Assembly (NCBI RefSeq): GCF_037042905.1
Contig: NW_026974140.1
Location: 11,047,001-11,111,000, forward strand
Source of the DNA: Lytechinus pictus
Taxonomy: Eukaryota; Echinodermata; Echinoidea; Temnopleuroida; Toxopneustidae
DNA: 64,000 nt
Reading direction: 5' to 3'
Shown here: piece by piece, positions 1 to 11,162 of the stretch
Layout of the letters: the number at the start of each line of letters is the position of its first letter
Position numbering within the stretch: the first letter of the stretch is position 1
Notes under the pieces: model-generated
The model's database searches: none
What the model was told of the DNA's origin: nothing
What the model saw: the letters and a program-made list of their open reading frames with translations, nothing else
Made by a program: the position numbers and the translations under genes

Positions 1-360
1 ATAGGGTTTTCATATTTTGTTAACAACTCGTTATATTCATAATTCATGGAAATCACTATTGATTTTTATTCTTTTATGTTTTGTTGTGTTCTTCGTAGTA
101 TTTCGGGAGCAAAAATAGTAACTTCTAGTCGTTTAATGTACTTAAATGTGAGGCCATCTTGATTCCGAGCTCCTCGAGTCTTTGCACCCCCCCCCCCTCT
201 TCACCTTCAGACTATTCTATTTGTACGATTTCACCGCTGTATCCAACTTGGCTGTATCATCAACTTTAGAATAGAATGCCATGTTTGAATTTTTAATAAA
301 ATTGTCGGCATAACGGTTATGCCATCTATCAACTCCTATATGTTTTTTTCTTTTGTGCAG

Positions 361-595
361 ACATGGGCAGCGCTTATGGATTCAACTGGCCATCATGGAG
401 CAGTACTGTTCACACTCGGTACATATGCTGGTTCAGCTTCGACGTTACCTCTGTATGAGATGGAAAAGCTGTCTCGGGCATTCAGTGCTATTCCTCAGCT
501 TGTCATCTGGCAAATGAAGGGAAAACCACCCCCAGAACTTCAAGTAGGAGAGAATACCAAAATCATGTCATGGGTACCACAGAATGATTTGTTAG
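361..595 (+). CDS. UDP-glycosyltransferase, internal coding exon (donor-domain start)
   Basis: This is an internal exon of a membrane UDP-glycosyltransferase, an ER enzyme that moves a sugar from a UDP-sugar to small lipophilic acceptors. It follows a pyrimidine-rich tract ending in AG at 359-360, reads in phase 0 from TWAALMDSTG, and ends at a GTAAG donor after 595 (phase 1). Family landmarks are the strand and loop FTLGTYAGSAS (family SLGS-like), the IPQLVIWQMKGKPPPEL block and the hallmark WVPQNDLLG at the end. The open frame continues to 678 past the donor, but that tail lacks family similarity and is intron. Exons for the acceptor-binding half and signal peptide must lie left of the window. 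The next exon at 5627 continues the same codon. Family assignment is firm; the particular UGT and its substrate cannot be told. Confidence 0.9.
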
Positions 596-1170
596 GTAAG
601 GCAGAAGAGTATAGTGTCTTTTCAACCAAGGCTACAATATCGAAGAAGACGGAGGAGAGAGATGGGGCTTATTTATGATCTCTGCATACCATTGCTAGGG
701 TGTAATATCAGCAGGATCTAAGTAATTAATCAAAATGGAAGATAAAAAAATTATAAGAAAAAAGTGGATGATAATAGAAAATTAAAACGAATTATTTCGA
801 AATGAATGAAATTATTCAACATGAAAGAAAAGTATGCCCTAATGATTAAAAAAAAATAGAGGGAAATCGATAGGGCCAATAATGAAGGCGAAATAATGAC
901 TTTACTTGGAAACGTAATAGACCTTGATAAGCATTCTGATACCCCCCCCCCAAACAAATACCCTAATATTTCATTAAAACATAAAGGATATGTTTTTCAA
1001 ACTTCCGATTTCCTGTCAGGACGATGATAGCTTGTAACATGATGATACGTGGCATGGTGCCAATTTGCCATGAATAATAACTCTTTATGACGTAGGTACG
1101 TGTCATGTAGCTAACCATAATACTAACAGTGTATTTACCTTGGTAGTTATTACCATGGGTGGTAGGGTTC
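596..1170. other. UGT intron, AT-rich, nothing recognised
   Basis: Start of a 5.0-kb intron (596-5626). This part is AT-rich with short homopolymers and a C-tract near 943. No exon, RNA gene or terminal inverted repeat was recognised before the mobile element that follows. Confidence 0.6.
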
Positions 1171-2276
1171 ATGGTTTCCAGTGGCATACCGTGGGTCACG
1201 GCATTGGGGGGCACCAGCAAAAATTTTGAGTCACTTAGTGAGCGCGCGAAGCTCGCTCAGTTGCCAGGTATACTGACCCAATAGAGATATTATTTTTTTT
1301 TTATATTCAGACCTTAAAAGGGACATTATAAGCAATTTTATGCAATCATGATACGTACCTATCTTGCTAAACAAACAACGCGAGCGCGAAGCGCGGGCTG
1401 ACATTTTTGTATATATTGACCCCAAACAGGGGCATTTTAAGGACTATATTTTAGGAATCCATTAAGAGTATACATGTCACCATTGTCATCTAATGCGAGT
1501 GCCAAGCGCTTGCTGATTTTGTTAGAATTATGTACATCTAAATACATGAAGCACTTTTTGTAGTCATTGTAATCATGATTATCACGCATCTCACAAATCA
1601 AATATTGCGAGCGCGAAGCGCGAGCTGAAAATCTAGGAACTTCAGACCTGAAGAGGGGCATTATAAGGCTTGTTTGTAGGGATTCTCGAAGACCATGCGT
1701 ATTTCACTAACCAAATGATGCGAGCGCGAAGCGCAAGCTGAAATTTGTGATATTCAGATTAGAAAAGGGGGCATTTTAAAGACTGATTTTAGGAATTCAT
1801 GAAGAGCAGACATATCTCACCAATCCACTAATGCGAATGTAAGCACGGACAGGAAATGTTTTATATTAAGTCCTTAAAATGGGGCAATCACTTTAAGTAG
1901 TCATGAAAAAGAAGCATATATCACTACATAATAATTCGAAGTGCGAGGATATATATATTTGGTGTATATTGACTTGAAATCGGGAGGTTTTAGTACAACA
2001 GGAAAATTATATATCTCGTTAAACAGACAAAGCGGGCACCAGGAAAAATGAAGACATAGGCCCTGAGCAAATTATGTTTCATAAAGTTATGATTTTTTTA
2101 TTTAATAAAAAATTATAATATAATATAACATTATAATGAACAATAATTTCTTCTTTCCCACTACGTTTTTTCCCCTTTCTCCCTCTTTTCCTCCTTTCCC
2201 CTTTTTTTGCCAGCCGATTGGGGGGGGGGGCACGTGCCCCCCCCATGCCCCCCGTAGTTACGCCACTGATGGTTTC
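1171..2276. mobile_element. hAT-like non-autonomous element carrying core-repeat array, copy 1
   Basis: The element proper (1179-2268, 1090 bp) begins CAGTGGCATACC and ends TAGTTACGCCACTG. It is flanked by a perfect 8-bp duplication, ATGGTTTC, at 1171-1178 and 2269-2276. Short CAGTGGCGTA-type inverted ends with 8-bp duplications are typical of the hAT superfamily. Inside are about five diverged units of roughly 100-120 bp, each with a core like GCGAGCGCGAAGCGCGAGC followed by CTGAAAT, then a pyrimidine-rich stretch and a G/C homopolymer near the right end. There is no transposase frame. A second copy lies at 3620-4762. Confidence 0.85.
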
Positions 2277-2567
2277 ACAAACCTTTGTGGTGAGTTGGGT
2301 CCAGTAAATGCATCACGCGTTGTCCCGTTTCATAATAAATAATAAGTTTGCCTTTGTGGCAACTTCCATGAACATGATGAAGCATGGCACTGCAGACAAT
2401 CACAATATAACATATGGAAACGGTCTTCAGATTATGCTGTTTTGACACACACTACCGCGTACTCATGAGAACACTTTTGGGAACATAGATAATGTATTGT
2501 TAATGCCCTTCATAACAATGAAGTCTTTGTCGGGGTTGGTGAATCGAAACAGCAGTTTCGTCCTGGT

Positions 2568-2736
2568 GGGTGTTTCATAAAGCTGTTCGTAAGTTAAGAG
2601 CGACTTTAAGAACGACTGGTGATCCTTTCATTTGGTATATGGTATATGCATTGGCAATGGTTAAGCGCATAAAAAAAGATCACCAGTCGTTCTTAAAGTT
2701 ACTTTTAACTTGCGAACAGCTTTATGAAACGGCCCC
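2568..2736. mobile_element. Foldback MITE, about 170 bp
   Basis: The left arm (GTGTTTCATAAAGCTGTTCG through GACTGGTGATC) is repeated in reverse complement at 2677-2731, giving arms of about 55 bp around a 50-bp AT-rich loop. No coding content. The end motif, TTTCATAAAGCT, recurs in diverged form near 14960 and 17945. The target duplication is not clear. Confidence 0.75.
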
Positions 2737-3031
2737 CTGGACTCTGTTCGACAAACGACATATTTGCGCTTTTTCGTCAGCTCCGAAACTGTTGTTCAGA
2801 TTCACCACTTTTCGACAAAGACCTCCCAGCTTCCATTGTGATTTAACTTGCATTTTAAATGCATTTGCTATGTTGTAGGATTCGTTCTGAATCGCGATGC
2901 GAAAATTCCCAACTAACCGTCTGGATCGACTATAATATAGGGCGTGCAAGAAACTTGCGTTCAATTCGAAAACAAGCAAAACAAGGAAGAAAAAGAAAAT
3001 AATAGGAAAGGGAAAGAGTAAAATATTTTAA

Positions 3032-3345
3032 CAGGGCCCTGGGAACGATTTTTTTACAGGGGGTGCTGATGTTAATTTGACAAGCGAAAAAAAGAAGAAA
3101 AAAGGGTTTCACTACAAAATGTACGTTATTCATTTTGGTCCCGAGAAATTTGACAGGCTTCCCAGGGCCATGTAATATAATACCTTGTGAATATTATGAC
3201 AAAATTCACCTACTTTGATTTCTGTAGTAAAAATTTAAAAATATTTGCTCACTCGCTTTTTATCTCGCATCGTTTTCGAACTTTTCTCCATCTGCCATAT
3301 CTAACCCCCTCAAAAATTGTGGCTCATTACGCCACTGCATGCGCG
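3032..3345. mobile_element. Two truncated inverted-end repeats
   Basis: The segment 3032-3174 starts AGGGCCCTGGGAACGATTTT and ends CTTCCCAGGGCC, so it has short inverted ends; the same left end recurs at 31498. The segment 3183-3345 resembles the right part of the short hAT-like element at 7671-7928 and ends in ATTACGCCACTG, but its left end is missing. Confidence 0.5.
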
Positions 3346-3611
3346 AATGAATTTCCCATTGTTTTGCCTTCTCATGCATTGTTTCACACTGATATCCTAT
3401 GTTGATTTGTGCATGGAACATTCTTTGGTTCACAATAGATTGCCAAGAGGTGATTTCCTGACCTGATTTCTCGTAGCCTTTTGGACAAAAGGCCCCGTGA
3501 CTTAGCTATATTAATCGTCAAGTAGTGACTGAAATGAGACTAGCGGTCGAAGACTGTCTGAGGGCCACAAAGAGGAGGAAGGGCCCCCTCCTACAAGGGC
3601 CCTTACATTTT

Positions 3612-4770
3612 CCCTGGAGCAGTGGCGTACCGTGGGTCACGGCATGGGGGCCAGCAAAATTCTGAGTCACTTCGCGCGCTCAGTTCCCAGGTATACTGAC
3701 CTAATAGAGACATTTTAAGGACAGCGCATTAAACGGATATGTATCTGACTGATCAAAAAATGCGAGCGCGTAGCGCGAGCTGAAATTTTTTGATATTCAG
3801 ACCTAAAAAGGGACATTATAATCAAATTTTTGTAATCAGGATACGTACCTGTCTCGCAAAACAAACAATGCGAGCGCGAAGCGCCAGCTAAAATTTTTGT
3901 ATATATTTTGTTAGAATTACATCCGAACGCATGAAGCACTTGTAGTCATTGTCATCATGTTTAACAAACGCATCTCACTAATCAAATTCATTTATTGAAA
4001 AACCTTTATACAGGAAAAACATGCTCAGATAATATATACAGTGTTTTCAATATAGTCCTGTTGACATAGGAAATATCTAACAACATACATAAAAATGCAT
4101 TAAACAATTCATATTCAGATATTGCGAGCGCGAACTGAAAATGAGGAAATTCAGACCTGAAGAGGGGCATTCCAAGGCTTGTTTGTAGGAATTCACTAAG
4201 ACCGTACGTATTTCACTAACCAAATGATGCGAGCGCGAAGTGCGAGCTAAAAATTGTTGATATTCAGATCAGAAAGACATTTTAAGGACTGAATTTAGAA
4301 ATTCATGAAGAGCAGACATATCTCACCAATCCACCAATGCGCACGTAAGCACAGACATGAAATGTTTTATATTAAGACCCTAAAATGGGATAATCAATTT
4401 AAGTAGTCATAAAAAAGAAGCATATGTCACTACATAAAACAATAATAACTCGAAGTGCAAGAAAATTATTTGGTGTATATTGACTTATATATCTCTTTTA
4501 ACATACGATGCGAGCACCAGGAACAATGAAGACATAGGCCCTGAGCAAAATTATGTTTCATAAAAGTTATGAAAAACGTTTCTTATGTAATATAAAATAA
4601 CATAATTATTATATAATATAACATGATTAGAACAATAATTTCTTCTTTCCCACTACGTTTCTCTCCATTTCTCCTTCTTTTTCTCATTTTCCCCGTTTTT
4701 TTTTGGCCAGCCGATAGGGGGAGGGGCACGTGCCTCCCATGCCCCCCGTAGTTACGCCACTGACCTGGAG
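3612..4770. mobile_element. hAT-like non-autonomous element carrying core-repeat array, copy 2
   Basis: The element proper (3620-4762, 1143 bp) begins CAGTGGCGTACCGTGGGTCA and ends TAGTTACGCCACTG, like the copy at 1179. The flanks CCCTGGAG (3612-3619) and ACCTGGAG (4763-4770) match at 7 of 8 bases, consistent with an aged 8-bp duplication. Cores of the GCGAGCGCGAAGCGCGAGC type occur near 3770, 3870, 4120 and 4230. Part of the middle (about 3985-4110) is unlike copy 1, so the two copies have diverged by insertion or unit loss. No transposase frame. Confidence 0.8.
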
Positions 4771-5626
4771 GTAGAAATTGAATGCGATAGTTCCCCTGGA
4801 AAGATCAAACCTCAAGATGTTGATGGATCTGAATCCACCGACGCGACAGTCGTAACCCCGCAACTCTGGTGCGGGTGTGGGAGGGGGTTCTTCCTTCTTT
4901 GCCTGTCCCTCTTTCAGTCAATCCAAAGCAGTTTTTCTTACCATTTCTTGATTACATAAATCCCTTTTTTCTCTCTCTGTATTTACCTTTATGGGTCAAA
5001 CATAACCCCAGAAAATATGTCATACTGAGATTATTTGGAATGTGTACCATATCTAGAAAATTACGCTGTGTGTATCACAAATCTAAAGATTAATACAGAT
5101 AAGTGATTATAATAATGATGATGATGATGATAATAATAATAACAAATATTTTTTTAGCGCTTAATACGCATTGTTTCTAAGCACTGTTATACTGATAATT
5201 TTAAGTACTTAAGAACATCAGGATTGTTGAAATGTTATCCCCTATTGTTAGTCAGAATGTTCTTTTTATCATTAATTTAATCGATCAACAACCCTTATGA
5301 ATTAAAATAAATAAAAAAATACTTCAGAAAAAAGAGTTTTTAAATTGACATCAATGTGTGGCAAAAACAGTCACTCATGACATATTGCCAAATAAAAACA
5401 ACGAATAGATATTTCAGATAAAGTTTTTTCACCCACATAATTTTTGGGTTGTTTTGGGGGTTGGAATATAAATTTGATACAAATTTGGAATATTCGAATA
5501 TCATCGCTTTGACATATTCATGCTCTAATAATGTGGCTCAATTTATTGATACTGATCTACATGTATATTAACCAAATTTCTCGATCTATTTTGATTTTTT
5601 CTTTAATATTTGTCTCTGTGTATTAG
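4771..5626. other. UGT intron remainder
   Basis: Contains a short ATG/ATA microsatellite at about 5110-5146 and AT-rich sequence. No exon was recognised up to the acceptor at 5625-5626. Confidence 0.6.
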
Positions 5627-5846
5627 GGCACCCCAATATGAAGGCGATGGTCTTTCACGGTGGTAATAATGGAATGTACGAAGCCCTTTACCATGGTGTG
5701 CCTATGGTAGTCATGCCTCTCATCTTCGACCATCCCGACGTCGCAACCCGTGTCGTCGACCGCGGAATGGGCATTGAGGTCAATTTCTTTTCATTCACCA
5801 GCGAAGAACTTGCGAAAGCCATTAATGACGTCATCCACAATTCAAG
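5627..5846 (+). CDS. UDP-glycosyltransferase, 220-nt signature exon
   Basis: This exon completes the Gly codon begun at 595 and encodes HPNMKAMVFHGG, then NNGMYEALYHGVPMVVMPL, then IFDHPDVATRVVDRG and EELAKAINDVI. This is the UDP-sugar-binding signature of the family, with the conserved HGG and the glycosyltransferase helix. It ends at CAAG|GTAAG in phase 2, joining to the exon at 14352 by an AG/C serine codon. Its length of 220 nt equals that of the corresponding exon in vertebrate UGT genes as I recall it. One notable difference: the family usually has Asp-Gln in the motif DQPDN, and here it reads DHPDV, with His where Gln normally contacts the sugar. Confidence 0.93.
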
Positions 5847-6669
5847 GTAAGAGATGCATTAATAAACAAAGCAGTAAATATCGTGCCCATGCATCTATGG
5901 ATGTAAACTGGGTTCCAGAAGAAACTAATCAAACTTAACAAGCGCAATACACATAGTCCAATCATTCAAAATGAACAAAATTTTGACACAGGCTAGATTC
6001 AGTGACTTTTACGAAGCATATGTCAATAATTAAGAGATTGGGCCAATAACAGAGAGGCTGTAGCCCCTCAATTTATTGGTTCCTGAATCCAAAGTCACAA
6101 AATGGCAATGAGATGGGATCAAGCCAAATGGTCACTACTTGACTGAGAAGCACTGTTACTATGGTAACTGTCGAATAAAACGGATCACAAGTCCTGTCTA
6201 AGGGATGGAGGCACTGTCACATCTCAGTCTTTAGACAAATCCTTTCATGAAACGTTCCACAGATTCGACCACCGTCTTGTAGGGGAAAAATGTTAATGAA
6301 ACGTTCCCCATGAAAGTGTGAAGTTAATTAGAATGGCAGTTGATGTTTTCAATGAACTAAGGTCCACCGGTTCGAATCCAAGCCATGGCGTTTGTATCAA
6401 GATTCAAGGTAATTGATTGTCAAGTAAAATCAGAAAATAACTCTAGAGTCGGCTCACACATTAATGTTAAACTACTCTTAAGGAGTCTTTATGGGCGGAG
6501 TGGAATTGAAAGAGGAATCTGCATGGAAAGCATTTCAAGAGAAGATAACGAGAACGTGTTATGAACGGGCAGAGCAGACGAGAAATGATGTGATAAGGGG
6601 GAAATGGACAGTGTTTAATTGATTGAGTGATAGATGGGGCTTTCAAATATATTGTTGCACTGTTCAATT
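5847..6669. other. UGT intron, start; MITE-like fragment
   Basis: Start of an 8.5-kb intron (5847-14351). The stretch 6110-6300 contains ACTGTTACTATGGTAACTG and TTTCATGAAACGTTCC, resembling the small element inserted at 43776-43944, but the ends are not clean. A lone B-box-like GGTTCGAATCC at 6370-6380 has no partner A box. No exon recognised. Confidence 0.45.
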
Positions 6670-6800
6670 CACTTCAATTCAATGAATGGTTTATTCAGCA
6701 CTAAAATTCAATACATGATTTACAGCCACAAGACTGAAACTATTCATGTTCACAATAAAAATGTATAAAGTTCATCAATGGGCAATATTAAGACAAAAAA
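6670..6800 (-). repeat. Probable 3' tail of a non-LTR element or SINE (- strand)
   Basis: On the - strand this reads toward a run of GAATTGAA-type repeats at 6667-6685, like the tails at 18570 and 35925-35950. No coding part remains. Confidence 0.35.
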
Positions 6801-6954
6801 AAACCTGATCATACAGGTACATGGAGAAGTTATGGTAAGCTAAAAAACATAAATATATACATTTCTTAACAGTCTTATAATAAAGCTATTCAAAATTTAA
6901 AAAAAGTTTCGACAAACTACTTCTAAATGTCTATCCTCGTTCCGATCCGAGTAC

Positions 6955-7160
6955 TTAAAGACTGATATTACACTTTAAAGTTTCGCTTAATTTCACAAAA
7001 CAGTTATCTGTACATCCTTGGTCTGTATGCAAATGAGGGGACTGATGACGTCACCCCACTCACTTTTTCATTGTACTTTATTGAATGAAATGTTTTGATT
7101 TTCTTATTGTCTAGTAAAACAAAGTTTTATTGATTGGCCGTTGACGCGTGATGAGCAACT
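6955..7160. mobile_element. Fragment of TTAA-flanked element family (AAGTCCA ends)
   Basis: Contains the family's internal blocks TTAAAGTTTCGCTTAATTTC and GCAAATGAGGGGACTGATGA, shared with 10600-10680 and, inverted, with 16735-16830. Neither terminal repeat is preserved here. Confidence 0.55.
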
Positions 7161-7211
7161 GATGTCATGAATGTTATAGATGATTTCTGATTAATACACA
7201 ATTGTATCGAA

Positions 7212-7571
7212 ATGAAAACATATCATTGTTATGATTGTTGTCGTTTCTTGTTTTGTTTTGCATCGACGGATAAGATTGACAACCGTGCCATCGATGCGTT
7301 AACTCTGAGATATCGTCGGTTATCCATTTTTAAAATCAATTTTCTTGAGGATGATCAGTGTTTTGCTACATTTAAATCGACAACATGGCCACACAGTTTT
7401 GGACACAATCATGATAGCCCATTTTCAATACTGTCTTCAACGCGAGAACGTCCTCATCCTAAAATTCAAAACGATGTATTCGCAGAGGACCCGACGGTAT
7501 ATGAGATACCCGTCGTAAAAGCATCTCTCGTTCGAAAGCAATCTATTCTCCTTGGGAGGGGGAGGGTATAA
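7212..7571 (+). CDS. Unassigned open frame, 119 codons
   Basis: An uninterrupted ATG-to-stop frame of 119 codons with ordinary mixed composition, no low-complexity run and no repeat family recognised inside it. It lies within the second UGT intron on the same strand. There is no recognisable domain, signal peptide or membrane segment, and no obvious promoter or splice context. It may be a chance frame or a relic of an inserted element; I would not treat it as an established gene. Confidence 0.15.
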   Translation: MKTYHCYDCCRFLFCFASTDKIDNRAIDALTLRYRRLSIFKINFLEDDQCFATFKSTTWPHSFGHNHDSPFSILSSTRERPHPKIQNDVFAEDPTVYEIPVVKASLVRKQSILLGRGRV

Positions 7572-7662
7572 CTGATCAAGACTCTTCGTCTTGTGATTCA
7601 CTGTCATCGGATGATGTGATTTACTGCCATTTCTGCTTTCTGATACAAGGGTCACACTCGTA

Positions 7663-7936
7663 CCCCGAACCAGTGGCGTACTGATGGGGGGGGGGGGGCT
7701 TGGGGGCTCTTGCCCCCCTCCCAAATCTCTCACGGTCGAGAAGAAACGAAAAGGAAAGAAAGAAGGGTGAAATATGATATTATTTTCTGAATATTATGTC
7801 AAAATCTATCACAAAATTTGATCTTATAACAATAATGTCGAAATTTTTGCTCGCTCGCAACTTTTTTTTCCATATTACGCGATTCGCTATACCCAGCCCT
7901 CTCAATTTTTTTGCTCATTACGCCACTGCCTCGAAC
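7663..7936. mobile_element. Short hAT-like MITE with CAGTGGCGTA ends
   Basis: The element 7671-7928 (258 bp) begins CAGTGGCGTACTG and ends CTCATTACGCCACTG. The flanks CCCCGAAC (7663-7670) and CCTCGAAC (7929-7936) match at 7 of 8 bases. It has a G homopolymer just inside the left end and CGCTCGC-type sequence inside, but no array. It is related by its ends to the elements at 1179 and 3620. Confidence 0.75.
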
Positions 7937-8922
7937 GAAAGGGGTCTGAAAGAAATGTAGTTCATATCATATCACTTATACTCCGAAGATGTGGAATTCC
8001 ATGGCGGAGAGTGTTGTAAATCTTAGGGAGATATACCTCTTCAACCGTTCTCATTTACGAACATATTTACAATTTCACCATGCTCACGGAGAATCGTTCA
8101 AACCAATAAGAAAAGAAAAAAAAAATCGCCGACCATGTACGTAGATGTACGCTGTTACCAGGGTGCACGAGATGTCGTTGGAGTCGTTGTCGTTTTCTGG
8201 AGGTTTTTTCAGAAATTTATAATAGAAAGGTAATGCAGTGACAGAATCGGTTTGGTAAGCCGGGGAACTATTTCTCTTTTTCCAAGGTTGCAGGCCTGTC
8301 CATGCTCATACTGTTCAGTGAGCAGTGGACTAATGAGCCAAACATTTTGAGGGGGCGAGATATTGCGTATAATCATCCTCCCTTTCACTGTATGAATAGA
8401 TTTTGATTCATTTCTTTTAAATCGCTTAAACGATTTAATTACTAAAAGAATATAGACAAATTAACATGCAAAATATTGAACGTAATAGAATCGGATGTTT
8501 AAAAAAGGGAGAAAAAAATCGCAGCAAATAAAGCCTACATAGAGATAACATAAATGAAAAGGGAAGGAAAAAATGAATAAAATAATATGAAAAGATTAAA
8601 CGACGCTTTTTCAATTTTTCTTTTAAAAATCTGTTTCTCTCTTCCTCCATATTTGAGTATTTTTGTCTTCTCCACCCATCCCACACAACTTGAGAAACTG
8701 AAATCATAAGGGCTCACCCCCCCCCCACAAAGGCCCAACTCACTGTTAGTAAGCCTCGGGAACGAGTTGACTGATTAAGTCGTGAGAACGTAAGTAAATC
8801 GAGTGAACAAATTTGTATGTCGAGTTATATAAGTCGATGAAATAACTAATCGAGGGAATTAGTATTTCGTGCAAGTTGGAAGGAATTCTTGGGAAACTGC
8901 ATACGGTGGCTCAGTATATATA
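7937..8922. other. Intronic sequence, nothing recognised
   Basis: AT-rich with A/T and C homopolymers (C-tract near 8719). No coding, RNA or clear repeat structure was recognised. Confidence 0.5.
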
Positions 8923-9131
8923 CAGTGGTGCTAAAAAGCTAGTGAACCCCACCAGAATATTTACATATTTCAAGTCTAGTTCTGCCATGGTTAGATATTT
9001 AATTGTGAAGTCAGGTGATAAAATATCAAAGTTTGTTTCTCCGGGCTCGCCGAATATTGTAGTGTTGCTTACATTCAACTCTCAGCATGAAGGGGTGAAT
9101 CTTCTGGTGTGGTTCCTTTTTAGCACCACTG
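8923..9131. mobile_element. Mariner-like MITE, 209 bp
   Basis: Begins CAGTGGTGCTAAAAAGC and ends TTTTTAGCACCACTG, giving inverted ends of about 20 bp. The left flank is TA, as expected for Tc1/mariner insertion; the right flank has decayed to AA. No transposase frame. Confidence 0.7.
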
Positions 9132-9601
9132 AATATCAGTTGACAGAATAACCGGGTGTATCAAGCAAAGGAGATATCACCTCTATATAATCCCTCTGCA
9201 AGTAGCTTCCTATTATGTTGCTGGACAGGGAGTATGGTTCATTCTTTTGTACTAGTTGTTTACTTAGTACATACCTGACTGCTCTCAAATGATTTTAATC
9301 TGTTATATTCCAGTCCCCCAAAATAATGGTATTTCACTCTACTCGGTAATTGAAGGGAAAGTTAGTCATTCAGCATGATTTGGGTAATTGCCAAATTTTA
9401 CATATAATGCGTCGGCGCAAAGTTCAACAAACTTTCTCATAGAGAGAGGGTCCCGAAGGAGGGTGCTGAAAATAATCATGGTCCTGGTATCCATTAATAA
9501 TCAACTTTATAATCCCAAACTTTCCGAATCCATTCATTCGGTGGCGAGCCTTTGGAATCTGATTTTAGGCTTCAATCAATTTTTGTAGTGCACTTTTAAA
9601 A

Positions 9602-9765
9602 CGCTGTTCGACATTTTAAGCACGTTGACTGTGACTCTTAACATCTCTTGTAAGCATTTAAACATTTTTTTTTTACTTTTGAATAAGATTTTTAAAAAGT
9701 TTTAACAATAATATTGTCGGGCTCAAACAACGTGCTTAAGATTTTAATCGAACGTTTTAACAGCG
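9602..9765. mobile_element. Foldback MITE, about 164 bp
   Basis: The left end CGCTGTTCGACATTTTAAGC and the reverse complement of the right end share CGCTGTT, CGA-TTTTAA and AAGCACGTTG blocks. The middle is AT-rich. Confidence 0.6.
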
Positions 9766-9898
9766 TGATCAAGAACAGTTCTAATATTTTTTTATCCATT
9801 CATTGTTTTACTGTATTTGTTTTGAATTAATTGGCAGCACTGTCTGATAACATGTTTTTATGCTCCGTTTTGAGTTTTTACAATGAGTAATTTTATCT

Positions 9899-10760
9899 TT
9901 AAAGGACTAGTCCAGCCGGCCTAAATAAAGTGCATATGAATATAAACAGAAATTTAAACAAGTATACAACACTGAAAATTTCATCAAAATAGGATGTAAA
10001 ATAAGAAAGTTATGACATTTTTAATTTTCGTTTAATTCCGGGGGGGGGGGGGGCACTTCCATTGACCAGTGGATACCATGCGTGACCATGGGGTTTCGAA
10101 AAGTACCCTAAACAAGTATTTTCCATGTTCTGAAAATGCACTCATATTAACAAGTATTGGCGTGTGAAACCCTAACCTTAACAAGTATTGGGAACAAAAC
10201 GGTACCCTTGACAGTATATTCCATGAATTGACCCCCTAAACAAGTACAACGATATCATATAAATATTGTTATGTCACGGACGTGATCACGGACATCGGCT
10301 TTACCTTTACTTTCATCGGGTTTAGTACCACCCATATATCGGACCCTAAACACGTAGTGTTGGGGCAAAAAGTACATCCTCTATAAAACATTTTAGTTTT
10401 TTTTATACCCTCGCAAATTGGACCGTAAACAGGTAGTTTCCTAGCGAAATATATACCCTTTTTTCATTATCTTAGTGTTTTTCACACCCTTAATTACGTT
10501 ACGTACGTAACGTGCCCTATCTTGAAAAAGAGATCCTCAGTTTTTGGTCACGCATGGTATCCACTCGTCAAAGGAAGTGGCCAACGGGTTTAATTTTACA
10601 GAAAAACTTTGTATGCAAATTAATGAGGGGACTGATGACGTCATCCACTCACTATTTCTTTTGTATTGCATTTTATGAAATAATGTTCTCCTCATTGTCC
10701 CGTGAAAGTTCTATTCCTCCATGAACATTGGGTGTTACCATTGTTTTTACTTTTTATGGC
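9899..10760. mobile_element. TTAA-flanked element (AAGTCCA family), interrupted copy
   Basis: The left flank TTAA at 9899-9902 is followed by AGGACTAGTCCA and by the family block TTTCATCAAAATAGGATGTA, also present at 16430. At 10037 the element is interrupted by a 550-bp G-ended insertion and resumes at about 10588 with the AATGAGGGGACTGATGACGT block. The right end is unclear; the bound given is approximate. Confidence 0.6.
10030..10595. mobile_element. G-homopolymer-ended TIR element with 8-bp duplication, nested
   Basis: The element 10038-10587 (550 bp) begins CCGGGGG and has inverted ends of about 36 bp: left CACTTCCATTGACCAGTGGA then TACCATGCGTGACC; right GGTCACGCATGGTATCCACT then GGAAGTGGCC. 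The flanks are a perfect 8-bp duplication, GTTTAATT (10030-10037 and 10588-10595). It sits inside the TTAA-family copy around it, so it inserted later. Related copies lie at 21998 and 60062. Confidence 0.85.
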
Positions 10761-11162
10761 TTAGTCAAGTAGGTCCTGATCGAATGTCAATATGTAAAAC
10801 TAAAAAAATATTGTATGAAAACAAATCAAACTAGAATTTAATTCGTCATGCGGACGAATTAGGTGGTCTGTTCTTATTGTCGGCATCATGATCACTATCT
10901 CCATGTTCATGTAGATCAATATGATCATCATGATGACAACGGAATGTTCATTATGGATGGAATAGTTGTGAAAGACGGGAGATGAGGGGAGATGATAAAG
11001 CACTGCATGTGAAAAGGTCCGACTGACAATTGAAGTATGAAAAAAGTATAATCTATTTTATCTTGCTAAATTTTAACTTTTATACCTTTTAATTGTCATA
11101 AAGGATCATGTACGAGGTGGTAAAAAGAAAAAAAAAAGAAAAAAATCATCTTGTTCACCCCA
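10761..11162. other. Intronic sequence, nothing recognised
   Basis: AT-rich, with ATCATGATGA-type short repeats near 10915-10940. No gene or clear element. Confidence 0.5.

Noticed and set aside
6360..6385. GGTTCGAATCC B box as a tRNA or SINE
   Set aside because: No A box at the proper distance upstream.
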